From the NCBI GenBank assembly GCA_021166775.1, contig JAJPEQ010000003.1, forward strand, positions 61,347 through 125,346: DNA of 64,000 bases, read 5' to 3'. The position numbers and the translations under genes were made by a program. Numbering within the stretch: position 1 is the first letter of the stretch; every line of letters begins with the position of its first letter. Below, in pieces: positions 49,709 to 57,592 of this stretch. A model generated the notes under the pieces. The model had not been told where the DNA came from. It made no database searches and saw only the letters and a program-made list of their open reading frames with translations. This DNA is from Comamonas sp. Its GTDB lineage: Bacteria; Pseudomonadota; Gammaproteobacteria; Burkholderiales; Burkholderiaceae_C.

Positions 49709-51385
49709 TCAGGCGCTCAGCAAACCCGCTCCCGTGCCGCGCGTGAACGCTTCCTCGAACACCGAATAGCCCGACCAGTCGGCGTGCGCGAACGCCAGGC
49801 GCGCCGTGGCGGGCGTGGGCGGCAAGGGCATGCGCTCTCCGTTCAATAGCTGATAGCGCTTGCTCACCAATGGTTTCAGGCCGATTTGGCTTAAAAATTG
49901 CTGTTCTCCCGGCCGCGGGATGGACATGGCATGCCCGTAACGCGTGATCTCCATGCGCGTGGCGCGCTCGTGGATGTCGGGATGGGGGCGCGCGAGCGCG
50001 GCGAGGATGGCATCGCGCCACGCCGTCCAGGGGCGCGCGAGCAGCGCGGCGCGGCCCTCGGGCGCATCGCCCAGCGCCTGGTAGTAGCTGAGCACCGTGG
50101 GCCCGGCGATCTGCGCGCCCAGGTTCAGGCGTTGGTGCCCGGCATCGACATAGCCCAGGCCGCCGCGCGTCTCGTGGTCGTACAGCACGTTGTCCCAGGC
50201 GGGCGCGGCGCCGGGATGGTCCTGCAGCGGCCGGTCGATGTGAATGTTGGCCACGAGCCAAGGCGCCCAGGCCAGGCGCCGGGCGGCCTCGCGCAGGAAG
50301 TCGGGCGGGTTTTGCACCACCCGCGCCGCCATGAAGACCGGCAGCGCGACGATGCAGCGCGCCGCCTGCCAGCGCACGACTTCGCCGCTGGCGTGCACCA
50401 GCGCATCCACCTGCACGCCGTGGCGCTCCTCGGCGATGCGCAGCACGCTCGCGCCGGTGCGCAGCTGCGTGCCCGGCTGCAGCGCGGCGGCCAGGCGCCG
50501 CGTGAGCCAGCCATTGCCCTCGGGCCAGGTGAGCACCGCGTCGGGCCCCTCGCTCGATGCATCGCCCGGCGCCTGGAAGCCGTGGCGGCTGGCGAAGTAG
50601 TGGAGGCCGGCCCAGGCCGAAACCACGCCGCTGCCCGCGCCATAGTCGTCGCGGCAGCAGTAGTCGAGGTACCAGCGCAGGTGCGCGTCGTCCAAGCCTT
50701 CCTGCGCCAGCCAGTCCTCGAAGACGAGTGCATCGAGCGACGCCAGGGCGGGCGACAGGGGCGCATCGACCCGCCAGGTGCGCAGCGTCGGCATGGCGAA
50801 GCGGGCTTCGCGCGAGAGCTCGTCCACGCGCCGCGCGAAGCGCTGGTACTGCGCCAGCGTGCCGCGGCCCACGCCGTCGACGGGCAGCAGCCCCTCGTGC
50901 CAGCGCCCCTGCCAGTACAGGCGCTCCTGCGGGCTGTGGCACAGCGTGCGCTCGTCGTAGCGCCAGCGCCCGGCCACGCGCTGGCGCAGGCCCAGCTCCT
51001 CCAGGAAATCCTGCACCTCGCGCGCCACGTCGCCGGGCACGGGCAGGTAGTGCGCGCCGCGCGGGCAGGCGATGCCTTGCACCTGCGCGGCGCGGCTGTT
51101 GCCACCGGCCTCGTCCTCGAGCTCCAGCAGCACGAGGTCTTCGACGCCGGCCAGGCGCAGCGCCCGCGCGGCCGCGAGCCCCGCGACGCCGCCCCCGGCG
51201 ATCACGACGCGCGTGCGCTCGGTGCGCGAAGGCGCTGGCGGGCGCCCCTGCGCCAGCGCATCGCGCAGCGCGTGGCCGCGCCGCACGTCGATGCCGGTGA
51301 AGCCTCCCGGGAGCTCGCGCGCCCCGGGCGTACAGGCCGCGAGCGCACTGGCGGCCGTCAGGCAGAGGAAGGGGCGGCGCTGCAT
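49709..51385 (-). CDS. FAD-dependent amine oxidase-like protein, Tat/lipoprotein leader
   Basis: 558 residues. The leader MQRRPFLCLTAASALAACTPG combines a twin-arginine-like start with a lipobox (LAAC). The FAD-binding motif is VVIAGGGVAGLAAARALRLAGVEDLVLLE and GGNSRA follows. The C-terminal FAHADWSGYSVFEEAFTRG is the flavin amine oxidase end motif. Residues about 494-513 (EQQFLSQIGLKPLVSKRYQL) are encoded by a palindromic repeat lying between the conserved RYGHAMSIPRPG and the C-terminal motif. Last gene of the SPFH-SpeE operon, 35 bp after ilvA. A polyamine or amino-acid substrate is possible from context only. Confidence 0.87.
   Translation of the reverse strand: MQRRPFLCLTAASALAACTPGARELPGGFTGIDVRRGHALRDALAQGRPPAPSRTERTRVVIAGGGVAGLAAARALRLAGVEDLVLLELEDEAGGNSRAAQVQGIACPRGAHYLPVPGDVAREVQDFLEELGLRQRVAGRWRYDERTLCHSPQERLYWQGRWHEGLLPVDGVGRGTLAQYQRFARRVDELSREARFAMPTLRTWRVDAPLSPALASLDALVFEDWLAQEGLDDAHLRWYLDYCCRDDYGAGSGVVSAWAGLHYFASRHGFQAPGDASSEGPDAVLTWPEGNGWLTRRLAAALQPGTQLRTGASVLRIAEERHGVQVDALVHASGEVVRWQAARCIVALPVFMAARVVQNPPDFLREAARRLAWAPWLVANIHIDRPLQDHPGAAPAWDNVLYDHETRGGLGYVDAGHQRLNLGAQIAGPTVLSYYQALGDAPEGRAALLARPWTAWRDAILAALARPHPDIHERATRMEITRYGHAMSIPRPGEQQFLSQIGLKPLVSKRYQLLNGERMPLPPTPATARLAFAHADWSGYSVFEEAFTRGTGAGLLSA
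49848..49905 (-). repeat. Dispersed palindromic repeat, copy C (inside the amine oxidase gene)
   Basis: On the minus strand the 35-bp core (49882-49848) reads GGCC..(13)..GAGCAAGCGCTATCAGCT. It is preceded by a TTTTTAAGCC tract resembling the TTTCAGGC flank of copies A and B. The frame stays open through it. Confidence 0.65.
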
Positions 51386-51420
51386 GAACGCGAAGCGGGA
51401 CGCGAGACGCCCCAAGGGGC

Positions 51421-52623
51421 CTACTGCACCTGGCGCACGTCCAGCCCCGCCGCGCGCAGGCGCTCGATCACTTCGGCGGAGTGTTCGCGGCTCCTCGTCT
51501 GCAGCACCATCTCGATCTCGACGTTCTGCGCCGCCAGCAGCGTGAAGGCGCGCTGGTGATGCACCTCGTCGATGTTGGCGCCGGCCTGCGCCACGAGCGA
51601 GGTGATGCGCGCCAGGCTCCCGGGCACGTCGCGCGCGCTCACCACCACGCGCGCCAGGCGCCCCGAGCGCACCATGGCCCGGCCGATGATCTGCGCCAGC
51701 AGCTGCGGGTCCATGTTGCCGCCCGAGAGCACCATACCGACCTTCCTGCCCGCAAAGCGCGCCTTGTGGCGCACCAGCGCCGCCAGCGACGCGGCGCCCG
51801 CGCCCTCGGCCAGGGTCTTCTCGATTTCCAGCAGCAGCACGATGGCCTGCTCGACGTCGCCCTCATCGACGAGCAGCAGCTCATCCACGCGCTCGCGGAT
51901 CACCTCCACACAACGCACGCCCGGCGCGCCTACGGCGATGCCCTCGGCGATCGTGCTCGCGCCCTGTTCGTAACTGGTGCCCTGGATGGCGTTGACCATG
52001 GCCGGAAAGCGCTGCACCTGTACGCCCACGACCTCGATCGACGGCTTGATGGCCTTGGCCGCCGTGGCGATGCCCGAGATCAGCCCGCCGCCGCCCACGG
52101 GCACGACGAGCACCTCCAGATCGGGCTGCGCCGCGAGCATCTCGATGGCGAGCGTGCCCTGCCCCGCCATGATGGCTTCGTCGTCGTAGGGGTGGATCAG
52201 CGTGAGCTGCTCGCGGGCGGCGAGTTCACGCGCATGCACCGCCGCCTCTTCCAGCGAACTGCCATGCAGGATCACGCGCGCGCCAAAGCCCTGCGTGCGC
52301 GCCACCTTCACGCTCGGGGTGAAGCCCGGCATGACGATGGTGGCGGGAATGCCCAGCTGCAGGGCGCGGTAGGCCACGCCCTGCGCATGGTTGCCCGCGC
52401 TCATGGCGATGACGCCGCGCTGGCGCTCGTCCTGCGACAGCTGCACGAGCTTGTTGCACGCGCCGCGCTCCTTGAACGAACCGGTGAACTGCAGGTTTTC
52501 CATCTTGAGGAACACCTGCGCCCCGGTGATCTCCGAGAGCGTGCGCGACTCCACGCACGGGGTATTGAGCACCTGACCGGCCACGCGGGTCGCGGCCTGT
52601 TCGACATCGGCGAATTGCAGCAT
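51421..52623 (-). CDS. ilvA: threonine ammonia-lyase (IlvA/TdcB) with ACT domain
   Basis: 400 residues. PLP-dependent fold type II enzyme making 2-oxobutanoate from threonine. The PLP lysine is in NLQFTGSFKERGACNKL and the phosphate-binding loop is VPVGGGGLISG. SGGNMDPQLL and a single C-terminal ACT-like domain (ARVVVSARDVPGSLARITSLV) give the short 400-residue type common in Burkholderiales, beside the longer classical IlvA. AAGGA precedes the ATG. It lies inside the polyamine/SPFH operon between the SpeE-like and amine oxidase genes, with no obvious functional link. Confidence 0.93.
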   Translation of the reverse strand: MLQFADVEQAATRVAGQVLNTPCVESRTLSEITGAQVFLKMENLQFTGSFKERGACNKLVQLSQDERQRGVIAMSAGNHAQGVAYRALQLGIPATIVMPGFTPSVKVARTQGFGARVILHGSSLEEAAVHARELAAREQLTLIHPYDDEAIMAGQGTLAIEMLAAQPDLEVLVVPVGGGGLISGIATAAKAIKPSIEVVGVQVQRFPAMVNAIQGTSYEQGASTIAEGIAVGAPGVRCVEVIRERVDELLLVDEGDVEQAIVLLLEIEKTLAEGAGAASLAALVRHKARFAGRKVGMVLSGGNMDPQLLAQIIGRAMVRSGRLARVVVSARDVPGSLARITSLVAQAGANIDEVHHQRAFTLLAAQNVEIEMVLQTRSREHSAEVIERLRAAGLDVRQVQ

Positions 52624-52653
52624 CTTTTGTTTCCTTGTGGGATGGAACCGGGG

Positions 52654-54291
52654 TCAGTGCGATACACGCCCCCATTCCTGTTCGTAAGTGTGCACCAACA
52701 CCTGGTTGGACAGGCGGTTGACCTCGGCGGGCACGCGCGCCATGTCGCGCGGAAAATCCAGCATCGCCGCGAGCGCCTGCGCGTCCAGAAAACGCAGTCC
52801 CGCGGGCAGCGCGGCGGGCGCGCGCCACGGCCGGCGGCTGGCGATGACGAAGCCCCATTCGCCAAAACTCGGCACGTGCGCGTGATAGGGCACGGTCGCC
52901 AGGCCCACCGATTCGATCGTGCGCACGACGGTCCAGAAGCTCTGGCGCGCGACCAGCGGCGAGGTGGTCTGCACGACCGCGTAGCCGCTGGCGGCCAGGC
53001 GCTCGGCCAGCAGCGCATAAAAGCTGTTGGTGTAGAGCTTGCCGATGGCGAAGTTCGTCGGGTCGGGGAAATCGACCACGATCACGTCAAAAAGATCATC
53101 CACCCCCACGCTTCGCTGCTGCGCTGGCTCGCTGCCCCCCGAGGGGGCCCTCGCGTCTTGGGGCGGCCCGGCGACACTCGACGCGCCCTGCTGCAGCCAC
53201 TGGAAGGCGTCCTCGTTGACCACATGCACGCGCAGGTCGGTCAGCGCATGGTGGTTCAGCCGCGCCAGTTGCGGCGTATCGGTAAAGAGCCGCGTCATCG
53301 CCGGATCGAGCTCCACCAGCGTGACCGACTCGACCCCCGGGTACTTGAGGATCTCGCGCACCGCCATGCCGTCGCCGCCGCCCAGCACCGCCACCTTTTT
53401 CGGTGCGCCGTGCGCCGCCATCGCCGGGTGCACCAGGGCCTCGTGGTAGCGGTATTCGTCGCTCTCGGCGAACTGCAGGTTGCCGTTGAGGTACAGCCGG
53501 TAGCCGCCCCGCCCGTGCGTGACGACGATGCGCTGGTAGGGCGTGGTAGCGGCGAACGCGATCGGGCTCTGGTAGAAGTGGTCCTCGGCCAGCGTGGTGA
53601 TTTTTTCCGCGCCCGCCATGCCCGCGCCCAGCAGCGCCAGCACCATCACGCATGCGGCGACGTGCTCGGCGCGGCGCGGCAGTTCACGGCGGAACAGCCA
53701 CAGCGCCCACACGGCGACAAGCGCGTTCATGATGCCGAACAGCAGCCCCGAGCGCACCAGCCCCAGCCGCGGCACCAGCAGCAGCGGAAACGCCAGCGAC
53801 ACCGCCAGCGCGCCGAGGTAGTCGAAGGTGAGCACCTGGCTCACGAGGTCCTTGAACTTCACGTCGCGCTGCAGGATGCGCATCACCAGCGGAATCTCCA
53901 GCCCCACCAGCGTGCCCACCGCCATCACCATGAGGTAGAGCAGGAAGTGAAACGCCCCTGGCAGCCAGGCATTGGCGGCGAAGAGCGCCGCCGGCATGGT
54001 GCCGCCCACCAGCGCCACCAGCAGCTCGATGCGCAGGAAGTGCGCGGACAGCGGCCGGTTCAGATAGCGCGACAGCCACGAGCCCACGCCCATGGCGAAG
54101 AGGTAAGTGCCGATGACGGTGGAGAACTGCAGGATCGAGTCGCCCAGCAGGTAGGACGCGAGCGCCCCCGCCGCCAGCTCGTACAGCAGCCCGCAGGCGG
54201 CGATGACGAAGACGCTGATGAACAGCGCGACGGCGATGGGACGAGGCGGGGGGGCGGCGGCCGCGTCATGGGCCGCTGGAATATATGTCAA
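52654..54291 (-). CDS. membrane-bound spermidine synthase-like protein
   Basis: 545 residues. About seven membrane helices fill residues 18-235. A SpeE-type aminopropyltransferase domain follows, with LGGGDGMAVREILKYP, VTLVELDPAMTRLF, VVNEDAFQWL and VIVVDFPDPTNFAIGKLYT. Residues about 374-397 (GPPQDARAPSGGSEPAQQRS) are an extra segment encoded by a GC-rich repeat between two conserved motifs. The only usable start is TTG 54291, preceded by GGAGG 5 nt upstream; both belong to or abut palindromic repeat copy D. The gene follows SPFH, DUF4178 and DUF350 genes, a known polyamine-linked neighbourhood. Product and acceptor not certain. Confidence 0.87.
   Translation of the reverse strand: MTYIPAAHDAAAAPPPRPIAVALFISVFVIAACGLLYELAAGALASYLLGDSILQFSTVIGTYLFAMGVGSWLSRYLNRPLSAHFLRIELLVALVGGTMPAALFAANAWLPGAFHFLLYLMVMAVGTLVGLEIPLVMRILQRDVKFKDLVSQVLTFDYLGALAVSLAFPLLLVPRLGLVRSGLLFGIMNALVAVWALWLFRRELPRRAEHVAACVMVLALLGAGMAGAEKITTLAEDHFYQSPIAFAATTPYQRIVVTHGRGGYRLYLNGNLQFAESDEYRYHEALVHPAMAAHGAPKKVAVLGGGDGMAVREILKYPGVESVTLVELDPAMTRLFTDTPQLARLNHHALTDLRVHVVNEDAFQWLQQGASSVAGPPQDARAPSGGSEPAQQRSVGVDDLFDVIVVDFPDPTNFAIGKLYTNSFYALLAERLAASGYAVVQTTSPLVARQSFWTVVRTIESVGLATVPYHAHVPSFGEWGFVIASRRPWRAPAALPAGLRFLDAQALAAMLDFPRDMARVPAEVNRLSNQVLVHTYEQEWGRVSH
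53100..53173 (-). repeat. GC-rich palindromic repeat inside the SpeE-like gene
   Basis: About 74 bp centred on GCCCCC-CGA-GGGGGC (53134-53148), followed on the plus strand by CTTGGGGCGGCCCGGC. I recall very similar sequences scattered between genes in Comamonadaceae genomes. Here it is within coding sequence and maintains the frame. No second copy is seen in this window. Confidence 0.6.
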
Positions 54292-54293
54292 AT

Positions 54294-54331
54294 AAGCCTC
54301 CAGCCGTTGCTGGATAAGCGTATGGCGCTAT
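54294..54331 (+). repeat. Dispersed palindromic repeat, copy D
   Basis: AAGCCTCCAGCCGTTGCTGG-ATAAGCG..GGCGCTATC aligns with the family although the right arm is diverged. On the minus strand its GGAGG serves as Shine-Dalgarno for the TTG start of the SpeE-like gene. Confidence 0.5.
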
Positions 54332-54343
54332 CAATTCTAAGGA

Positions 54344-54562
54344 TCAATGAATCGCTGCCGCCACGATGAGGCTGATGCCCAGGCACATCGCCGCCACCAC
54401 CAGCGCCAGTGCCCGGTTCTGCTTCTCGACGATCTCGCCCCAGAGGTCGTAGGGCGTGAGCTTGTCGAGGATGAGAAAACACAGCCAGAAGATGACGACG
54501 CCGATGGCGGCGTAGGCGATGGAGCCGAAGAAGGCCGCCGGTTTGAGCCATTGCATGTCCAT
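54344..54562 (-). CDS. DUF350 small membrane protein
   Basis: 72 residues with two membrane helices, one after PAAFFGSIAYAAIGVVIFWLCFLILDKLTPYDLW and one at RALALVVAAMCLGISLIVAAAIH. This is half of the longer four-helix YjfL-type DUF350. The family occurs with DUF4178, SPFH and polyamine-synthesis genes, as here. GGAGATTC precedes ATG 54562. A channel or membrane-scaffold role is only a guess. Confidence 0.88.
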   Translation of the reverse strand: MDMQWLKPAAFFGSIAYAAIGVVIFWLCFLILDKLTPYDLWGEIVEKQNRALALVVAAMCLGISLIVAAAIH

Positions 54563-54583
54563 GATGAATCTCCTTGGAAATCG

Positions 54584-56074
54584 CTATTTGTGAAACCCGC
54601 CGCTGGAAGCGCCGCCAAACGAACCGCCACTGGTGCGGCCGTAGCCGCCCGGGCCCGAGGAGCAGGTGCCGAGCACGAACAGCACGATGATGAGCACGAT
54701 GACGATGAGCACGATGGTGCCGCAACCCGCGCCCCTGGCGGCGACGAAGGGCCCGACTTCGTCGCGCTTGAAGCGTTCGGCGTCGGCCTCGCGACCCAAC
54801 GCCTGCGCCACGGCCAGGCTGGCCATGCGGCTGCCGTAGGACCACGTCACCTCGCTGCCGCTCCTTTCCATCGACAGCAGCCCCTTGCCGGTGCTGGCCG
54901 TGTAATCGACGTTCTCGGTGCGCTGCCCGCGCGCCACGGGCCAGTAGAACTCGCCGGCCACGTAGGTGGTTTCGGCACTGTAGCTGCTGGTGCGCGTGTA
55001 GTTCACGCCCAGGTAGCGCGCGTTCTGGCCGCCCGGCCCCGAGACCGTGGGCGCGCCCGTGGCGGGACGCACCAGGCTCCAGCCGTCGCTCGCGTCGACG
55101 AGGAAGGTGAAGCCCTTTTTCTGGTTGTAGAGCAGGTACTCTTCCCAGCCGAACTGCTCGTCGTCGCCCGGCTCCTGCCCCATGCGGTGCTGAAAGCCCA
55201 CCACCTGCCAGGGCACGCCCTCGAAGGTGCCGACGCTGCCCAGCGCAATCAGCGGGCGCACCGGCTCGTCCTGCGTGGCGCTCACGAGCTCGGCGCCTAT
55301 GCCGCGCGTGAGGTCGATCAGGCTGTGGCACGAGCCGCAGGTGACGCTCTTGCTGGTTTCGAGCTGCACCTGCACCGGCGCGCCGCAGTGCGGGCAGCCG
55401 AACTGGCGCCCCTGCTCGTGCTTGACCGACTCGTCCCTCAGGCCCTTGAGCCGCAGGTCTTCGAGCTGCACGGAGCGGCCGATTTCGGCCCGTGGCTGCT
55501 GCGCGCCATAGTCGATGGAGAGCACCTGGCCGTCGTCGCTGCGCAGCTCCACCACGGTGAAGGGCCGGCCCAGCGGCGGCAGCTTGGGCAGTTCGCCCTC
55601 GGCCGCGGCCAGATGCGCCTGCAGATGCGCAGCCACGCTCCAGGCCCGGCCCGCGAGCGTGACGCGCGCGCCCAGCGGCAGCCGGTCCGCGGGCGGCAGC
55701 GCCTCGCCCGCGGGCTCGAGCGCCCGGGTGAAGACGTAGGCGCCGTTGTCCTCGCCCAGCGTGGCGCCGCGGCCATCGTCGAGCCAGGCGTTCCATTCGG
55801 TCCAGCCGCCTTCTTCGCCGTGAAACTGCAGGCGCCCGATCAGCGTGAAGCTCACGCCCTCCCACGTGCCCGTGGCCATGAGCTGCAGCGGGCTGTGGTC
55901 CTCGAACAGCTCGGCCATGCGGCCCACGCGCGAGAGCACGTCGCCGCTGCGCGCCACGGTGCTGTGGCAATAGGCGCAGACCGCGTGCGTGGACTGGGCG
56001 CTGCGAAACGCCACCGGCGCGCCGCAGCCGGGGCAGGGCGCGCTGTACTGGCGTTGCGTGGGGCCCGTGGCCAT
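54584..56074 (-). CDS. DUF4178 protein with zinc ribbons and a C-terminal membrane anchor
   Basis: 496 residues. An N-terminal zinc ribbon (C14, C17, C33, C36: CPGCG...CAYC) precedes a first DUF4178 domain (LMATGTWEGVSFTLIGRLQFHGEEGGWTEWNAWL). A second ribbon (CPHCG...CGSC) precedes a second DUF4178 unit (EGVPWQVVGFQHRMG). One hydrophobic helix (IVLIVIVLIIVLFVLGTCSSG) and a Gly/Ser-rich tail ending SSGGFHK close the protein. It is the tandem form of the family. It sits between the SPFH and DUF350 genes and is probably held at the inner membrane with them. Confidence 0.88.
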   Translation of the reverse strand: MATGPTQRQYSAPCPGCGAPVAFRSAQSTHAVCAYCHSTVARSGDVLSRVGRMAELFEDHSPLQLMATGTWEGVSFTLIGRLQFHGEEGGWTEWNAWLDDGRGATLGEDNGAYVFTRALEPAGEALPPADRLPLGARVTLAGRAWSVAAHLQAHLAAAEGELPKLPPLGRPFTVVELRSDDGQVLSIDYGAQQPRAEIGRSVQLEDLRLKGLRDESVKHEQGRQFGCPHCGAPVQVQLETSKSVTCGSCHSLIDLTRGIGAELVSATQDEPVRPLIALGSVGTFEGVPWQVVGFQHRMGQEPGDDEQFGWEEYLLYNQKKGFTFLVDASDGWSLVRPATGAPTVSGPGGQNARYLGVNYTRTSSYSAETTYVAGEFYWPVARGQRTENVDYTASTGKGLLSMERSGSEVTWSYGSRMASLAVAQALGREADAERFKRDEVGPFVAARGAGCGTIVLIVIVLIIVLFVLGTCSSGPGGYGRTSGGSFGGASSGGFHK

Positions 56075-56091
56075 GTTTTATAGGTGTTATC

Positions 56092-56126
56092 GGCCCCCAG
56101 CGCTTGCTGCACAAGCGCTGACAGCT
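56092..56126 (+). repeat. Dispersed palindromic repeat, copy E (best copy)
   Basis: GGCC-CCC-AGCGCTTG-CTGCA-CAAGCGCTGACAGCT, with an 8-bp perfect stem AGCGCTTG/CAAGCGCT. It is intergenic between the SPFH and DUF4178 genes and is the reference for aligning the other copies. Confidence 0.7.
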
Positions 56127-56139
56127 CTCAAAACAAAAG

Positions 56140-57186
56140 CTAAACGAGCTTCTTGAGCAGCTCGGCCTTCTTGGCGCTGAACTCTTCCTCGGTCAGGATG
56201 CCCTTGGTCTTGAGCTCGCCGAGTTTTTCCAGCAGCGCCATCACGTCCTCGGGCTTGACGCCCGCCGCCGCGGTGGCGGCCGTCGCAGGCGCGGCGCCGG
56301 GCTGCAGGGCCGACTGCATGTTCTGCGCCAGGATCTGCCCCATGGCCACGCCCGCGCCCATGCCCAGGCCCGCGCCCGCGAGGCCCCCGCCGTCGCCCCC
56401 GGCGCCCACGCCCTTGGCCATCTCGGGAATCGCCTGCGCGGTCTGGTACTGCATGAACTTGCCCATGTCGCCGCCGACCATGCCCATGCCGATCTTCTGG
56501 TCGAGCACCTTCTGCAGGTCTTCGGGCAGCGACAGGTTCTGCACCGTCACCTGTTCGACCTTCAGGCCCAGTTTGGCGAATTCCGGTTCGAGCTGTTTGG
56601 CCAGCGCGGCGGCGAACATCGTCTGGTTCGCCGCCAGGTCGAGGAAGGCCACGCCGCTGGCGGCGATCGCGTTGCTGATGTTCTGCAGCACCAGGGCGCG
56701 CAGCTGCCCTTCGATGTCGCCCACCAGGTAGCTCTCGCGCGTACCCGAGACTTCGGTGTAGAAGAGGCGCGGATCGATGATGCGCCAGGCGTAGTTGCCA
56801 AACGCCCGCAGGCGCACCGCGCCGAATTCCGCGTCACGGATGGTGATGGGCTGGGGCGTGCCCCACTTCTGGTCGAGCTGCTGGCGCGTGCTGAAGAAGT
56901 ACACGTCGCTCTTGAACGGCGACTCGAACAGCTTGTCCCAATGCTTCAGGTTGGTGAGCAGCGGCAGGTTCTGCGTGACCAGCTTGTGCGTGCCCGCGCC
57001 GAACACGTCGGCCACCTGGCCTTCGTTGACGAACATCGCCATCTGCGACTCGCGCACCACGAGCTGGCCGCCGTTCTGGATTTCCATGTCGCGCATGGGG
57101 TAGCGCCACGCCAGCGTGCCGTCGCCGTCCTCGGTCCATTGCAGGACGTCGATGAACTGTTTCTTGAGGAAATCCATCAGGGCCAT
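56140..57186 (-). CDS. SPFH/band-7 protein with C-terminal SHOCT domain (YdjI-like)
   Basis: 348 residues. The SPFH domain covers about 25-240 (TLAWRYPMRDMEIQNGGQLVVRESQMAMFVNEGQ..., SLPEDLQKVLDQKIGMGMVGG). A Gly/Ala-rich linker follows, then a SHOCT helix pair (ALLEKLGELKTKGILTEEEFSAKKAELL) at the C-terminus. This matches the virion-core/YdjI type rather than membrane-anchored flotillins; no N-terminal hairpin is seen. First gene of the leftward operon SPFH-DUF4178-DUF350-SpeE-like-ilvA-oxidase. SHOCT domains are thought to mediate oligomerisation. Confidence 0.9.
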   Translation of the reverse strand: MALMDFLKKQFIDVLQWTEDGDGTLAWRYPMRDMEIQNGGQLVVRESQMAMFVNEGQVADVFGAGTHKLVTQNLPLLTNLKHWDKLFESPFKSDVYFFSTRQQLDQKWGTPQPITIRDAEFGAVRLRAFGNYAWRIIDPRLFYTEVSGTRESYLVGDIEGQLRALVLQNISNAIAASGVAFLDLAANQTMFAAALAKQLEPEFAKLGLKVEQVTVQNLSLPEDLQKVLDQKIGMGMVGGDMGKFMQYQTAQAIPEMAKGVGAGGDGGGLAGAGLGMGAGVAMGQILAQNMQSALQPGAAPATAATAAAGVKPEDVMALLEKLGELKTKGILTEEEFSAKKAELLKKLV

Positions 57187-57290
57187 GGTGGTGCTCCAGC
57201 GTCCGGGGACAGAACCGGCGGAGGGCCATCATAGCGACGCGCATCGGCGCCGGCTATGACCGCCATGGCAAAAATCCATTGGACATGTTA

Positions 57291-57309
57291 AATGAGAACA
57301 ATTATCATT
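57291..57309 (+). promoter_or_regulatory. Fur-box-like site upstream of the DUF2061 gene
   Basis: AATGAGAACAATTATCATT is a 19-bp near-palindrome (7 of 9 arm positions pair) closely matching the Fur consensus. TTGGAC at 57279-57284 and TATCAT at 57303-57308 could be the -35 and -10, so Fur would block the promoter. The DUF2061 ATG follows at 57335. Confidence 0.6.
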
Positions 57310-57334
57310 TACTCATCCAATGGAGAAAGATGCC

Positions 57335-57592
57335 ATGTCCCGCCTGCGCCACATCGCCCACGACAACCTGCCGACCCTGATGAAAACCGCCACCTACTAC
57401 GTGATCCACGTCTGCGTGGCCGCGATCGTCGCGTACCTGGTGACAGGCAATCTCTGGGCCTCGCTCACGCTGAGTCTGCTGGAGCCCAGCGTGCAGGCGC
57501 TGGCCTTCTTCTTTCACGAAAAAGCCTGGGCGCGCGCGCTCGCGCGGCGGGCTCAGGCCAGGCTGTCCAGCAGCGTGCCGGTCGTGGCCTGA
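57335..57592 (+). CDS. DUF2061 membrane protein
   Basis: 85 residues with two hydrophobic segments: KTATYYVIHVCVAAIVAYLVTGNLWASLTLSLLEPSVQALAFFFHEKAW, the DUF2061 core. ATG 57335 is chosen because GGAGAA lies about 9 nt upstream; ATG 57320 has no SD. The family is widespread and of unknown function. A Fur-box-like palindrome overlaps the putative promoter, suggesting induction in iron starvation. The 3' end overlaps the convergent rod-protein gene by 40 bp. Confidence 0.88.
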   Translation: MSRLRHIAHDNLPTLMKTATYYVIHVCVAAIVAYLVTGNLWASLTLSLLEPSVQALAFFFHEKAWARALARRAQARLSSSVPVVA

